A stretch of DNA of 64,000 nt from Streptomyces sp. NBC_01232 (GTDB taxonomy: Bacteria > Actinomycetota > Actinomycetes > Streptomycetales > Streptomycetaceae). Shown piece after piece: positions 44,366 to 51,643 of this stretch. The stretch lies in contig NZ_CP108518.1 in assembly GCF_035989885.1 (NCBI RefSeq), forward strand, positions 2,918,501 to 2,982,500, written 5' to 3'. The notes under the pieces are model-generated. The model saw nothing but the letters and a program-made list of their open reading frames with translations. It ran no database searches and was not told where the DNA came from. Each line of letters opens with the position of its first letter. Within the stretch, counting starts at the first letter, position 1. A program made the translations under genes and the position numbers.

Positions 44366-45313
44366 CTAGTCGTCGGCCGGCTTGGCGGGCACACTGGCGG
44401 ACCCGGACGGGGTGACCGTGACGGTGACCGTCGGGGTGGGCTTGGGAGCCTCGGGCTTGGGCGGCAGGACCGCGTCGCGGGGGTCCTCGCGCGGCGGCAT
44501 CACGACGACGCCGACGATGTCCAGGCGCGAGAAGCCGACGAACGGACGCACCCATACGGTGCGGGTCAGGTCGCCGCGCGAGGGGTCGACCTTGACCACC
44601 TCACCGATCGGCACGCCGGGCACGAAGGGCTTGTTGCCGCGTGAGCCGAAGGTGACGAGCCGGTCGCCGGGGCTGACCTTGGCCTTGCCGTTGAGCATCT
44701 GGACGGACAGGGCGCGGTCGCCCTGGCCGGTGGCGAAGCCCAGTTCCCCGGTCTTCTCCAGGCGGGTGCCGACGGTGAAGTCGGGGTCGTTGGCGAGGAC
44801 GACGGTGGCGGTGTCGGGGCCGACGGTGCTGACCCGGCCGACGAGTCCGTCCCCGTTGAGGACGGTCATGTCGCGTTCGATGCCGTCCTTGCTGCCGGCG
44901 TCGATGGTGACGGTCCAGGAGAAGCCCTGGGCCGCTCCTATCGCGATGACCTCGGCGCCCTTGATGCCGTACTGTCCGGCGCCGGCCCGCTTGAGCATCT
45001 GGTCGAGCTCGTGGATGCGGCTGCGGGTCTGGTCCTCACTGCCCATCTTGGCCTTCAGCGCCGCGTTCTCGCGCTCCAGGGTGGCGATGCGGTTGTGGCG
45101 CTCGCCGGAGTCCCGTACCGCCCCTATGGCGTTGGCGACCGGATCGACCGCGGTCGCCACACCTTCCTCGACCGGGCCGAAGACCGCTGCGGCGGCCTGT
45201 CGGGCACCGTCGACCGGCGACTCCTCGCCTGCCCTGATGTCCACCGTGATCAATGCGAACGCGATGGCGATCAGAAGCACCAGGAGCAGCCGGCTTTCTC
45301 GTGTGTCCCTCAC
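44366..45313 (-). CDS. mreC: Rod-shape protein MreC
   Basis: The 315-residue protein starts at the GTG that gives MRDTRESRLLLVLLIAIAF, the usual Streptomyces N-terminus; longer in-frame starts lie in the intergenic hairpins. One N-terminal membrane anchor is followed by a coiled coil (RHNRIATLERENAALKAKMG, about 80-110) and the beta-rich extracytoplasmic domain (GFSWTVTIDAGSKDGIERDM, GLVGRVSTVGPDTATVVLAN, LVTFGSRGNKPFVPGVPIG). The tail is Pro/Thr-rich. MreC assembles outside the membrane and recruits PBP2-RodA. It follows mreB after a gap carrying two hairpins. Confidence 0.94.
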   Translation of the reverse strand: MRDTRESRLLLVLLIAIAFALITVDIRAGEESPVDGARQAAAAVFGPVEEGVATAVDPVANAIGAVRDSGERHNRIATLERENAALKAKMGSEDQTRSRIHELDQMLKRAGAGQYGIKGAEVIAIGAAQGFSWTVTIDAGSKDGIERDMTVLNGDGLVGRVSTVGPDTATVVLANDPDFTVGTRLEKTGELGFATGQGDRALSVQMLNGKAKVSPGDRLVTFGSRGNKPFVPGVPIGEVVKVDPSRGDLTRTVWVRPFVGFSRLDIVGVVVMPPREDPRDAVLPPKPEAPKPTPTVTVTVTPSGSASVPAKPADD

Positions 45314-45365
45314 GTGCGGCGGCCGTGCCTTCCTCGTCGGAATTCTCTTTTGCCTGTATATCAAC

Positions 45366-45405
45366 GATCCGCCGCACGGGCCCGGTAGCACCCGTACGGC
45401 GGATC
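45366..45405 (-). terminator. 15-bp near-perfect stem between mreB and mreC
   Basis: GATCCGCCGCACGGG (45366-45380) pairs with 45391-45405 with one mismatch. It lies about 45 bases downstream of the mreB stop and 53 bases before the mreC GTG. With the following stem it forms a tandem hairpin in the operon. Confidence 0.6.
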
Positions 45406-45420
45406 CTTGTGTTCCGCATG

Positions 45421-45444
45421 GCCCCTCCCCCGGCGGGGAGGGGC
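45421..45444 (-). terminator. 10-bp perfect stem right after mreB
   Basis: GCCCCTCCCC (45421-45430), CGGC loop and its complement (45435-45444) begin 6 bases after the mreB stop. It probably reduces readthrough so that mreB is made in excess over mreC and mreD. Confidence 0.7.
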
Positions 45445-45449
45445 ATCTG

Positions 45450-46469
45450 TCAGCGACGGGGCTGGGCGTCCAGGACCTGCTGGAGGGCCTCGAACTCCTC
45501 GACGCACTTGCCGGAGCCGAGCGCGACCGAGTCGAGCGGATCCTCCGCGATGTGGATCGGCATGCCGGTCTCCCGGCGCAGCCGCTCGTCGAGGCCGCGG
45601 AGCAGGGCGCCGCCGCCGGTCAGGACGATGCCGCGGTCCATGATGTCGCCGGAGAGCTCCGGCGGGCACTTGTCGAGCGTGGTCTTGACCGCGTCCACGA
45701 TGGCGTTGACCGGCTCCTCGATGGCCTTGCGCACCTCGGCGGCCGAGATGACGACCGTCTTGGGCAGACCGGAGACCAGGTCGCGACCGCGGATCTCGGT
45801 GTGCTCGTCCTTGTCGAGGTCGTACGCCGAACCGATGGTGATCTTGATCTGCTCGGCCGTGCGCTCACCGAGCAGGAGCGAGTACTCCTTCTTGATGTGC
45901 TGGATGATCGCGTTGTCGAGCTCGTCGCCGGCCACCCGGATGGACTGTGCCGTGACGATTCCGCCGAGGGAGATGACGGCGACCTCGGTGGTGCCGCCGC
46001 CGATGTCCACGACCATGTTGCCGGTGGCCTCGTGGACGGGCAGGCCCGAGCCGATGGCGGCGGCCATGGGCTCTTCGATGATGTGCACCTGGCGGGCGCC
46101 GGCCTGCGTGGACGCCTCGATGACCGCGCGTCGCTCGACTCCGGTGATGCCGGAGGGAACGCAGACCACCACGCGCGGGCGCGCCAGGTAGCGGCGCTTG
46201 TGGATCTTGAGGATGAAGTACCGGAGCATGCGCTCGGTGATCTCGAAGTCGGCGATCACGCCGTCCTTGAGGGGCCGTACGGCGACGATGTTGCCGGGCG
46301 TGCGCCCGATCATCTTCTTCGCCTCCGAGCCGACCGCCAGGATGCCACCGGTGTTCGTGTTGATGGCGACCACGGACGGCTCGTTCAGGACGATCCCCCG
46401 GCCCCTCACGTACACCAGCGTGTTGGCGGTCCCGAGGTCGATCGCCATGTCACGGCCGATGAACGACAT
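45450..46469 (-). CDS. mreB: Actin-like cell-shape protein MreB
   Basis: The 339-residue protein ([20 protein letters not shown]) has the actin-family ATP-binding elements: phosphate 1 [43 protein letters not shown], phosphate 2 [13 protein letters not shown], and the adenosine motif [19 protein letters not shown] chose the ATG at 46469 because AAGGGG lies seven bases upstream; an ATG seven codons earlier (MGNKGNK) has only a weak site, although the two GGGGAACA repeats look like a tandem ribosome-binding region. In Streptomyces MreB is needed for spore-wall integrity rather than hyphal growth (established). The 296-bp upstream gap holds its promoter and the ndk terminator. Confidence 0.97.
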   Translation of the reverse strand: MSFIGRDMAIDLGTANTLVYVRGRGIVLNEPSVVAINTNTGGILAVGSEAKKMIGRTPGNIVAVRPLKDGVIADFEITERMLRYFILKIHKRRYLARPRVVVCVPSGITGVERRAVIEASTQAGARQVHIIEEPMAAAIGSGLPVHEATGNMVVDIGGGTTEVAVISLGGIVTAQSIRVAGDELDNAIIQHIKKEYSLLLGERTAEQIKITIGSAYDLDKDEHTEIRGRDLVSGLPKTVVISAAEVRKAIEEPVNAIVDAVKTTLDKCPPELSGDIMDRGIVLTGGGALLRGLDERLRRETGMPIHIAEDPLDSVALGSGKCVEEFEALQQVLDAQPRR

Positions 46470-46692
46470 TTTGTTCCCCTTGTTCCCCATGAGGAGCGTC
46501 TGGCCTTCCAGTTGATAGCGGCTGCTGTCAGGTCGGCGAGGTGGGTGTGTGGGTGGAGGCCCCATCGTAGTGCCGCAAGTACGAAGACCGCGCGACGGGA
46601 CTCCGGCAATCCCGCCGGAATGGATACCCGCCCCCTCAGTGGTGACGACGTGTCCTGCCCAGGCGTTCCCGCTCCGGCCCGGAAATACCGAA

Positions 46693-46719
46693 GGGCGACC
46701 GAAATTACTTCGGTCGCCC
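46693..46719 (-). terminator. Terminator of ndk
   Basis: GGGCGACCGAA (46693-46703) and its complement (46709-46719) form an 11-bp stem with a 5-base loop; on the minus strand it is followed by TTCGGTATTTCC. It starts 46 bp after the ndk stop. The rest of 46470-46765 holds no gene; the mreB promoter must be here but I could not identify a convincing -35/-10 pair. Confidence 0.8.
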
Positions 46720-46765
46720 CAGGTCATGAGCGCTATTCGGCTGATGTTGCGTCAGGAAAGAGTGC

Positions 46766-47176
46766 TCAGAGCGCCGGGAAGAACAGCTTCAGCTCACGCT
46801 CGGCGGACTCCTGGGAGTCCGAGGCGTGGATCAGGTTCTCACGCGTGATCGAACCGAAATCACCCCGGATGGAGCCGGGCGCCGCGGCGATCGGGTCAGT
46901 GGGTCCGGCCAGCTGGCGGACACCCTCGATGACGCGTTCCCCTTCGACGACCAGCGCGACGACGGGACCGCTCGACATGAAGCCCATCAGCGGCTCGTAG
47001 AACGGCTTGCCCTTGTGCTCGCCGTAGTGCGTCTCCAGGGTCTCCTGGTCCAGCGTACGCAGCTCCAGTGCGGGGATGGTCCAGCCGGCCTTCCGCTCGA
47101 TGCGGCCGATGATCTCGCCGACCAGACCACGACGGACGGCGTCGGGCTTGAGCAGGACGAGGGTGCGCTGGGTCAT
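46766..47176 (-). CDS. ndk: Nucleoside-diphosphate kinase
   Basis: The 136-residue protein begins MTQRTLVLLKPDAVRRGLVG with AAGGAG upstream. It has the full NDK signature: KPDAV, GEHKGKPFYEPLMGFMSSGP and the active-site His in ENLIHASDS, with RGDFG before it. It transfers gamma-phosphate between nucleoside tri- and diphosphates via phospho-histidine and balances nucleotide pools in the cytoplasm. The length and the C-terminus (ERELKLFFPAL) are typical of bacterial NDK. It is separated from mreB by a terminator and from the DUF4233 gene by 64 bp. Confidence 0.99.
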   Translation of the reverse strand: MTQRTLVLLKPDAVRRGLVGEIIGRIERKAGWTIPALELRTLDQETLETHYGEHKGKPFYEPLMGFMSSGPVVALVVEGERVIEGVRQLAGPTDPIAAAPGSIRGDFGSITRENLIHASDSQESAERELKLFFPAL

Positions 47177-47240
47177 GTTGCGGCTCCTTGCGGCAAACGG
47201 GTGCGGTAGGGCGAATCTACAGGGCCGATCAGGGGGCCGG

Positions 47241-47609
47241 TCACGCAGCGTCAGGCGCCCCGGGAGCCCCCTGCGCCTCCTGGGCGGCCGCCCAGCGCGC
47301 CTTGATCGTGTCGATCTTGCGGCCGTAGTGCACGGAGCACCACCACAGTCCGGCGAACACCGCGCCGAGGAAGAACATCGTCGGCACGACGAAGCCGCTC
47401 AGGATCAGGCCGATCTGCAGCGCCCAGCCCAGCTGGACCGCCCCGGGACGCGACAGCATCCCGCACAGCAGCACCGACAGCGCCATGGTGACCCCGCACA
47501 CCGTCCAGACCACGGCCTGGGTCAGGTCGGGGTCCTTCATCGCCACCAGCCCCGCGAAGCCGATCACGAAGAACTCGCCGATCAGCGTGCTCGCACACAG
47601 CGTGCGCAT
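47241..47609 (-). CDS. DUF4233 membrane protein
   Basis: The 122-residue protein has four predicted membrane helices (TLIGEFFVIGFAGLVAM, TQAVVWTVCGVTMALSVLL, LGWALQIGLILSGFVVPTMF, GAVFAGLWWCSVHYGRKID), matching the DUF4233 family consistently found right after folC in actinomycetes. Its ATG is three bases after the folC stop, with GAGGGG inside the folC end as ribosome-binding site, so translation is coupled. Function unknown; co-occurrence with folC suggests a folate- or wall-related role but nothing in the sequence shows it. Confidence 0.9.
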   Translation of the reverse strand: MRTLCASTLIGEFFVIGFAGLVAMKDPDLTQAVVWTVCGVTMALSVLLCGMLSRPGAVQLGWALQIGLILSGFVVPTMFFLGAVFAGLWWCSVHYGRKIDTIKARWAAAQEAQGAPGAPDAA

Positions 47610-47612
47610 CCC

Positions 47613-49151
47613 TCAGCCCCTCTTCAGCAGCAGGCGGGCCTCGCCCACCGTGATCACGGAACCGGTCACCAGGACCCCGGCCCCTCCGTACTCGGCCTCT
47701 TCCTCCGCCAGGGTGATCGCCGCCTCCAGGGCGTCGTCCAGCCGCGGCTCGACCTGCACCCGGTCCGCGCCGAAGACCTCGACCGCGACGGCCGCGAGCT
47801 CGTCCGCGCCCATCGCCCGGTGGCTGGAGTTCTCCGTCAGCACCACCTCCGCGAAGATCGGCTCGAACGCCTCCAGCACCCCGCGGACGTCCTTGCCCTC
47901 GCTCGCGGCCACGACACCGATCAGCCGGCTGAAGCCGAACGACTCGGTGACCGCCTCCGCGGTGGCCGCCGCGCCCGCCGGGTTGTGCGCCGCGTCCAGG
48001 ACCACCGTGGGGCTGCGCCGCACGACCTCCATGCGGCCCGGCGAGGACACCGAGGCGAAGGCCTTGCGCACGGTGTCCTGGTCCAGGACCCGGGCGTGCT
48101 CGCCGCCGACCCCGAAGAAGGCCTCGACGGCGGCCAGCGCCACCGCCGCGTTGTGCGCCATGTGCGCGCCGTACAGCGGCAGGAAGATGCCGTCGTACTC
48201 GCCGCCCACACCGCGCAGCGTCAGCTGCTGGCCGCCGACGGCGACCTCGCGCGAGACGACGCCGAACTCCATGCCCTCGCGGGCCACCGTCGCGTCGACC
48301 TCCACGGCCTTCTTCAGCAGCACCTGCGCCGCGTCCACCGGCTGCTGGGCCAGGATCACGGTCGCGTCCTGCTTGATGACGCCGCCCTTCTCCACGGCGA
48401 TCTCACCGGGCGTGGAGCCGAGCCGGTCGGTGTGGTCCAGGCTGATCGGGGTGACCACCGCGACGGACCCGTCGATGACGTTGGTCGCGTCCCAGCTGCC
48501 GCCCATGCCCACCTCGACCACGGCCACGTCCACCGGGGCGTCCGCGAAGGCCGCGTAGGCCATTCCGGTGAGTACCTCGAAGAAGGACAGCCGGTACTCC
48601 TCGGCGGCGTCGACCATCTCCACGTACGGCTTGATGTCGTGGTACGTCTCGACGAAGCGCTCGGCGGTGATCGGCGCCCCGTCGAGGCTGATCCGCTCGG
48701 TGATCGACTGCACGTGCGGGCTGGTGTAGCGCCCGGTGCGCAGCTCGAAGGCGTTCAGCAGGGACTCGATCATGCGGGCCGTACTCGTCTTGCCGTTGGT
48801 GCCGGTGACGTGGATGGACGGGTACGCGCGCTGCGGCTCGCCCAGTACGTCCATCAGCGCCGCGATCCGCGACACCGAGGGCTCCAGCTTGGTCTCGCCC
48901 CAGCGGGTGGCGAGCTCCTGCTCCACCTCCAGCAGCGCCTTGGCGACCTCGGGGTCGACGGGCCGGGCGGGTACCGGGTCGCCCTGGGGCGGTCCGGCCT
49001 GGGCGCGCAGGGTGCGGCTACCGGCCTCGATCACCGCCAGGTCGGGGTCGCGGTCGGACTCTTCCGCCACGATCTGGTCGAACTCGTCGAAGGTACCGGC
49101 GAGGTCGTCGTTGTCGTCGCGGTCGTGGCTCTCGGGCTGCTGGTCACTCAC
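47613..49151 (-). CDS. folC: Folylpolyglutamate synthase / dihydrofolate synthase
   Basis: The 512-residue protein has a hydrophilic acidic N-terminal extension (~75 residues, HDRDDNDDLAGTFDEFDQI) before the Mur-ligase-like core: P-loop SIHVTGTNGKTSTARMI, YTSPHVQSITERI, FFEVLTGMAYAAFADAPVDV, VEVGMGGSWDATNVI, SLDHTDRLGSTPGEIAVEK and the C-terminal domain motif VLDAAHNPAGA. It adds glutamate to dihydropteroate and to folates. The extension is longer than in E. coli FolC but usual for Streptomyces. The GTG start lies 116 bp from the divergent mreB paralogue. Confidence 0.96.
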   Translation of the reverse strand: MSDQQPESHDRDDNDDLAGTFDEFDQIVAEESDRDPDLAVIEAGSRTLRAQAGPPQGDPVPARPVDPEVAKALLEVEQELATRWGETKLEPSVSRIAALMDVLGEPQRAYPSIHVTGTNGKTSTARMIESLLNAFELRTGRYTSPHVQSITERISLDGAPITAERFVETYHDIKPYVEMVDAAEEYRLSFFEVLTGMAYAAFADAPVDVAVVEVGMGGSWDATNVIDGSVAVVTPISLDHTDRLGSTPGEIAVEKGGVIKQDATVILAQQPVDAAQVLLKKAVEVDATVAREGMEFGVVSREVAVGGQQLTLRGVGGEYDGIFLPLYGAHMAHNAAVALAAVEAFFGVGGEHARVLDQDTVRKAFASVSSPGRMEVVRRSPTVVLDAAHNPAGAAATAEAVTESFGFSRLIGVVAASEGKDVRGVLEAFEPIFAEVVLTENSSHRAMGADELAAVAVEVFGADRVQVEPRLDDALEAAITLAEEEAEYGGAGVLVTGSVITVGEARLLLKRG

Positions 49152-49267
49152 AGGGCCAGTCTACGGACGGGGACCCGGAGGACTTTCGGCCCGGCCGTTT
49201 CGGGACTTCCGGCGGCCGGAGCGACCGGATCGTTATGCAAGCCTTGCGCCAGGAGATAGGGGAATAA

Positions 49268-50317
49268 ATGCCGCAGGCCAGCAGCAAAAAGACAGCATCC
49301 AGCCGCGACATAGGAATGGACCTGGGCACCGCCAACACCCTCGTCTACGCACGGGGGCAGGGGATCGTCCTCAATGAGCCGTCCGTGGTCGCCGTCCGGA
49401 CGGGCACCACCACCGCCCTGGCCGTCGGCACGGACGCCAAGAAGACCATCGGCCGCACCCCCGGCTCGATCACCGCGATCCGCCCCCTCAAGGGCGGAGT
49501 GATCTGCGACTACGAGGCCGCCGAGGAGATGATCCGGCACTTCGTCCGCAAAGCGGTCCCGGGGCGCCGGCCCCGCACCCGGATGGTGATCTGCGTACCC
49601 TCCGGCGTCACCCCGGTCGAGCGGCGGGCCATCGTCCGGGCGTCCACCCGCGCCGGGGCCAGGGCCGTCCACCTCATCGAGGAGCCGATGGCCGCGGCGA
49701 TCGGCGCGGGACTGCCCGTGGCCGAACCCCGCGGCTCCATGGTCGTGGACATCGGCGGCGGCACCGCCGAGGTCGCCGTCATCTCCCTGGGCGGCATCGT
49801 CACGTCGCAGTCGCTGCGCGTCGGCGGCGACCGGCTGGACGCGGCGATCATGGACCACGTACGCAGGGAGCACGGCCTCCTCATCGGCGAGCGCACCGCC
49901 GAGGACGTCAAGGTCGCCATCGGCTCGGCCTGGCCGGTGCCGGACCGGCCGGAGCTGGAGACCCGCACCTTCACCGTGCGCGGCCGCGAGAAGGCCGGCG
50001 GCATGCCCAGGACCCTCTCGCTGACCGCCCCGGACGTCCGGGCCGCGCTCGACGAGCCGGTCGAGTCGATCATCAACGCCGTCCGCACCACGCTGGAGGA
50101 GTGCCCGCCGGAGCTGTCCGGCGACGTGATGGAGCACGGCATCGTGCTCACCGGCGGCGGCGCGCTGCTCCCCGGCCTCGACCTGCGGATGGCCTCGGCG
50201 ACCGGCATCCCGGTCTTCGTCGCGGACGACCCGCTGGACTGCGTGGCGCTGGGCTCCGGCCGGTGCGTGGAGGACCTGGACACCCTGGACGGCCTGTCGG
50301 CCCCGGCGAGGGCCTGA
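49268..50317 (+). CDS. MreB/Mbl-like actin homologue (second copy)
   Basis: The 349-residue protein starts at an ATG after AGGAGATAGGGGAATAA. It is colinear with MreB of this window: [99 protein letters not shown], and [21 protein letters not shown]-binding residues are all present, so it should polymerise. Differences: a basic N-terminal extension (ASSKKTASSR), an altered loop PVPDRPELETRTFTVRGREK, and loss of the RRYLARPR basic patch (RRPRTR instead). It is not in the mre operon but alone on the plus strand between folC and valS, where S. coelicolor from memory has no such gene. S. coelicolor has Mbl (SCO2451) elsewhere; this could be a relocated mbl. Confidence 0.92.
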   Translation: MPQASSKKTASSRDIGMDLGTANTLVYARGQGIVLNEPSVVAVRTGTTTALAVGTDAKKTIGRTPGSITAIRPLKGGVICDYEAAEEMIRHFVRKAVPGRRPRTRMVICVPSGVTPVERRAIVRASTRAGARAVHLIEEPMAAAIGAGLPVAEPRGSMVVDIGGGTAEVAVISLGGIVTSQSLRVGGDRLDAAIMDHVRREHGLLIGERTAEDVKVAIGSAWPVPDRPELETRTFTVRGREKAGGMPRTLSLTAPDVRAALDEPVESIINAVRTTLEECPPELSGDVMEHGIVLTGGGALLPGLDLRMASATGIPVFVADDPLDCVALGSGRCVEDLDTLDGLSAPARA

Positions 50318-50320
50318 GTC

Positions 50321-51481
50321 TCAGCCGCGCGGGAGGGTGGCGACGACCTCGTACGTGTCCCGGGTGCGGGTCGCCGCCAGGGTCCCGCCCAGGCTGCGCA
50401 CACGCTCGGACATGCTCGCCGTGCCCGAGCCCGCCGAGACGGGGGCCCGGCCCGGGGTGCGGGCCGGCAGCGCGTTGCTGACCGCGATCCGCAGCCGCGG
50501 GCCGTCCGCCGTGATCGACACGTCGATGGTCTCCCCCTGCGCGTGCTTGGCGGCATTGGTCAGGCACTCCTGCACCACCCGGTAGACCGCAGCCTGCCGC
50601 AGCGGCGACAACCCGTGCACGTCCTGGTCCATGGCGAGGCGGACGGGCGAGCCGGCCCGCCCGCTCTCCTCGGCCAGAGCCGCCAGTCCGTCCACGCCCG
50701 GGGTCGGGGCCCGCTCCCCGCGCTGCACGATGATCTCGTTCAGCACCAGATGGGCCCGGCGCGCGGTGTCGGCCAGCTCCTCGAAGTCCTTCGCGTGCGC
50801 CGTCTCGCGCGCCCGTACCGACAGCACCTCGGAGCGGACCGTGAGCAGGGTCAGCTCGCGCCCGACGAAGTCGTGGACGTCGCGGGCCACGGAGGTGCGC
50901 TCCTGCTGGACGGCCTGGAGCACCGCGGACTCGGCCCGCCGCGCGGTCAGCTCCCCCACCAGGTCGTGCCGGTAGGCGGCGATGCCGACCGCCGAGGCGA
51001 GCACCCCGATGGGCACGACCACGCTGAGGAAGCCGCTGAGGGTCTGCACCCGGGGCTCCGGCCAGCCGGGCAGGATGAACATGATCAGCGCGAAGGCGAC
51101 GTACCCGAGCGTGGCGAGGATCCCGGCCCGGCGCCCGCGGTAGCGGCCGACCGAGTAGAGGGCGAACTGGATCAGGGTCAGTTCGTGCAGCCACCCGATG
51201 AAGAGCAGGGCGGCCAGGTACGAGATCCAGGGCTGTCGGCGGCGCACGAGCAGGGTCGTGCAGCCCAGGGCGAGCACGACGGCCGCGGCGGGTCCGTTCA
51301 GCGAGTTGTCGGCGGCGGCGAGGCCCGGCAGGTCGAGGGCCATCAGGCCGAGGCAGCCGAGCGCGGTGAGCACGTCCATGGCCCGCGGCGACCCGGCCCA
51401 GCTCTCGGTGAGCCGACGGCCGGAGGCCACCAGCCGGTCGAAGGCTGTGACGACGGGCTTGACGCGCATGCCCTCCATCAT
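50321..51481 (-). CDS. Membrane sensor histidine kinase (HisKA_3 type), no adjacent regulator
   Basis: The 386-residue protein has four to five membrane helices in residues 34-168 (VLTALGCLGLMALDLPGLA, AAAVVLALGCTTLLV, YVAFALIMFILPG, SVVVPIGVLASAVGIAA). The dimerisation domain has the phospho-acceptor in RTSVARDVHDFVGRELTLLT (His203). The ATPase part shows VVQECLTNAAKHAQGE (N box) and ISADGPRLRIAVSN, but the glycine box reads AGSGTASMSERVRSLGGTL, where GxGLxGM is usual, so the G2 box is altered. No response-regulator gene is next to it. Its stop is 3 bp from the stop of the MreB-like gene, convergent. The start is the first of two ATGs; no strong ribosome-binding site. Confidence 0.85.
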   Translation of the reverse strand: MMEGMRVKPVVTAFDRLVASGRRLTESWAGSPRAMDVLTALGCLGLMALDLPGLAAADNSLNGPAAAVVLALGCTTLLVRRRQPWISYLAALLFIGWLHELTLIQFALYSVGRYRGRRAGILATLGYVAFALIMFILPGWPEPRVQTLSGFLSVVVPIGVLASAVGIAAYRHDLVGELTARRAESAVLQAVQQERTSVARDVHDFVGRELTLLTVRSEVLSVRARETAHAKDFEELADTARRAHLVLNEIIVQRGERAPTPGVDGLAALAEESGRAGSPVRLAMDQDVHGLSPLRQAAVYRVVQECLTNAAKHAQGETIDVSITADGPRLRIAVSNALPARTPGRAPVSAGSGTASMSERVRSLGGTLAATRTRDTYEVVATLPRG

Positions 51482-51585
51482 CCGTGGTCAGCGCGTCGGT
51501 TCGGATCAGGAAAAAGTAGTGATTTAGGGCACTTCGGACAGGTGCCCGCCGTGATGCCGGCGCCTGCACGGGGAAGGGATACGGC

Positions 51586-51622
51586 GAAGGCCCCCGCGTC
51601 GACCGACGGCGCGGGGGCCTTC
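51586..51622. terminator. 13-bp stem between valS and the kinase gene
   Basis: GAAGGCCCCCGCG (51586-51598) and its complement (51610-51622), with an 11-base loop, start 22 bp after the valS stop. The kinase gene upstream region (51482-51585) carries its promoter; the sequence AAAAAGTAGTGATTTAG near 51510 is unusually AT-rich for this genome. Confidence 0.85.
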
Positions 51623-51643
51623 TCCTGTGCGTGCGTACAGGAC

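Noticed and set aside
45314..45391. Longer MreC starting near 45391
   Set aside because: The extension reads through the intergenic hairpin; the GTG at 45313 gives the usual MRDTRESR N-terminus.
46470..46727. Longer MreB starting near 46727
   Set aside because: The extra residues would include the ndk terminator stem region and have no MreB similarity.
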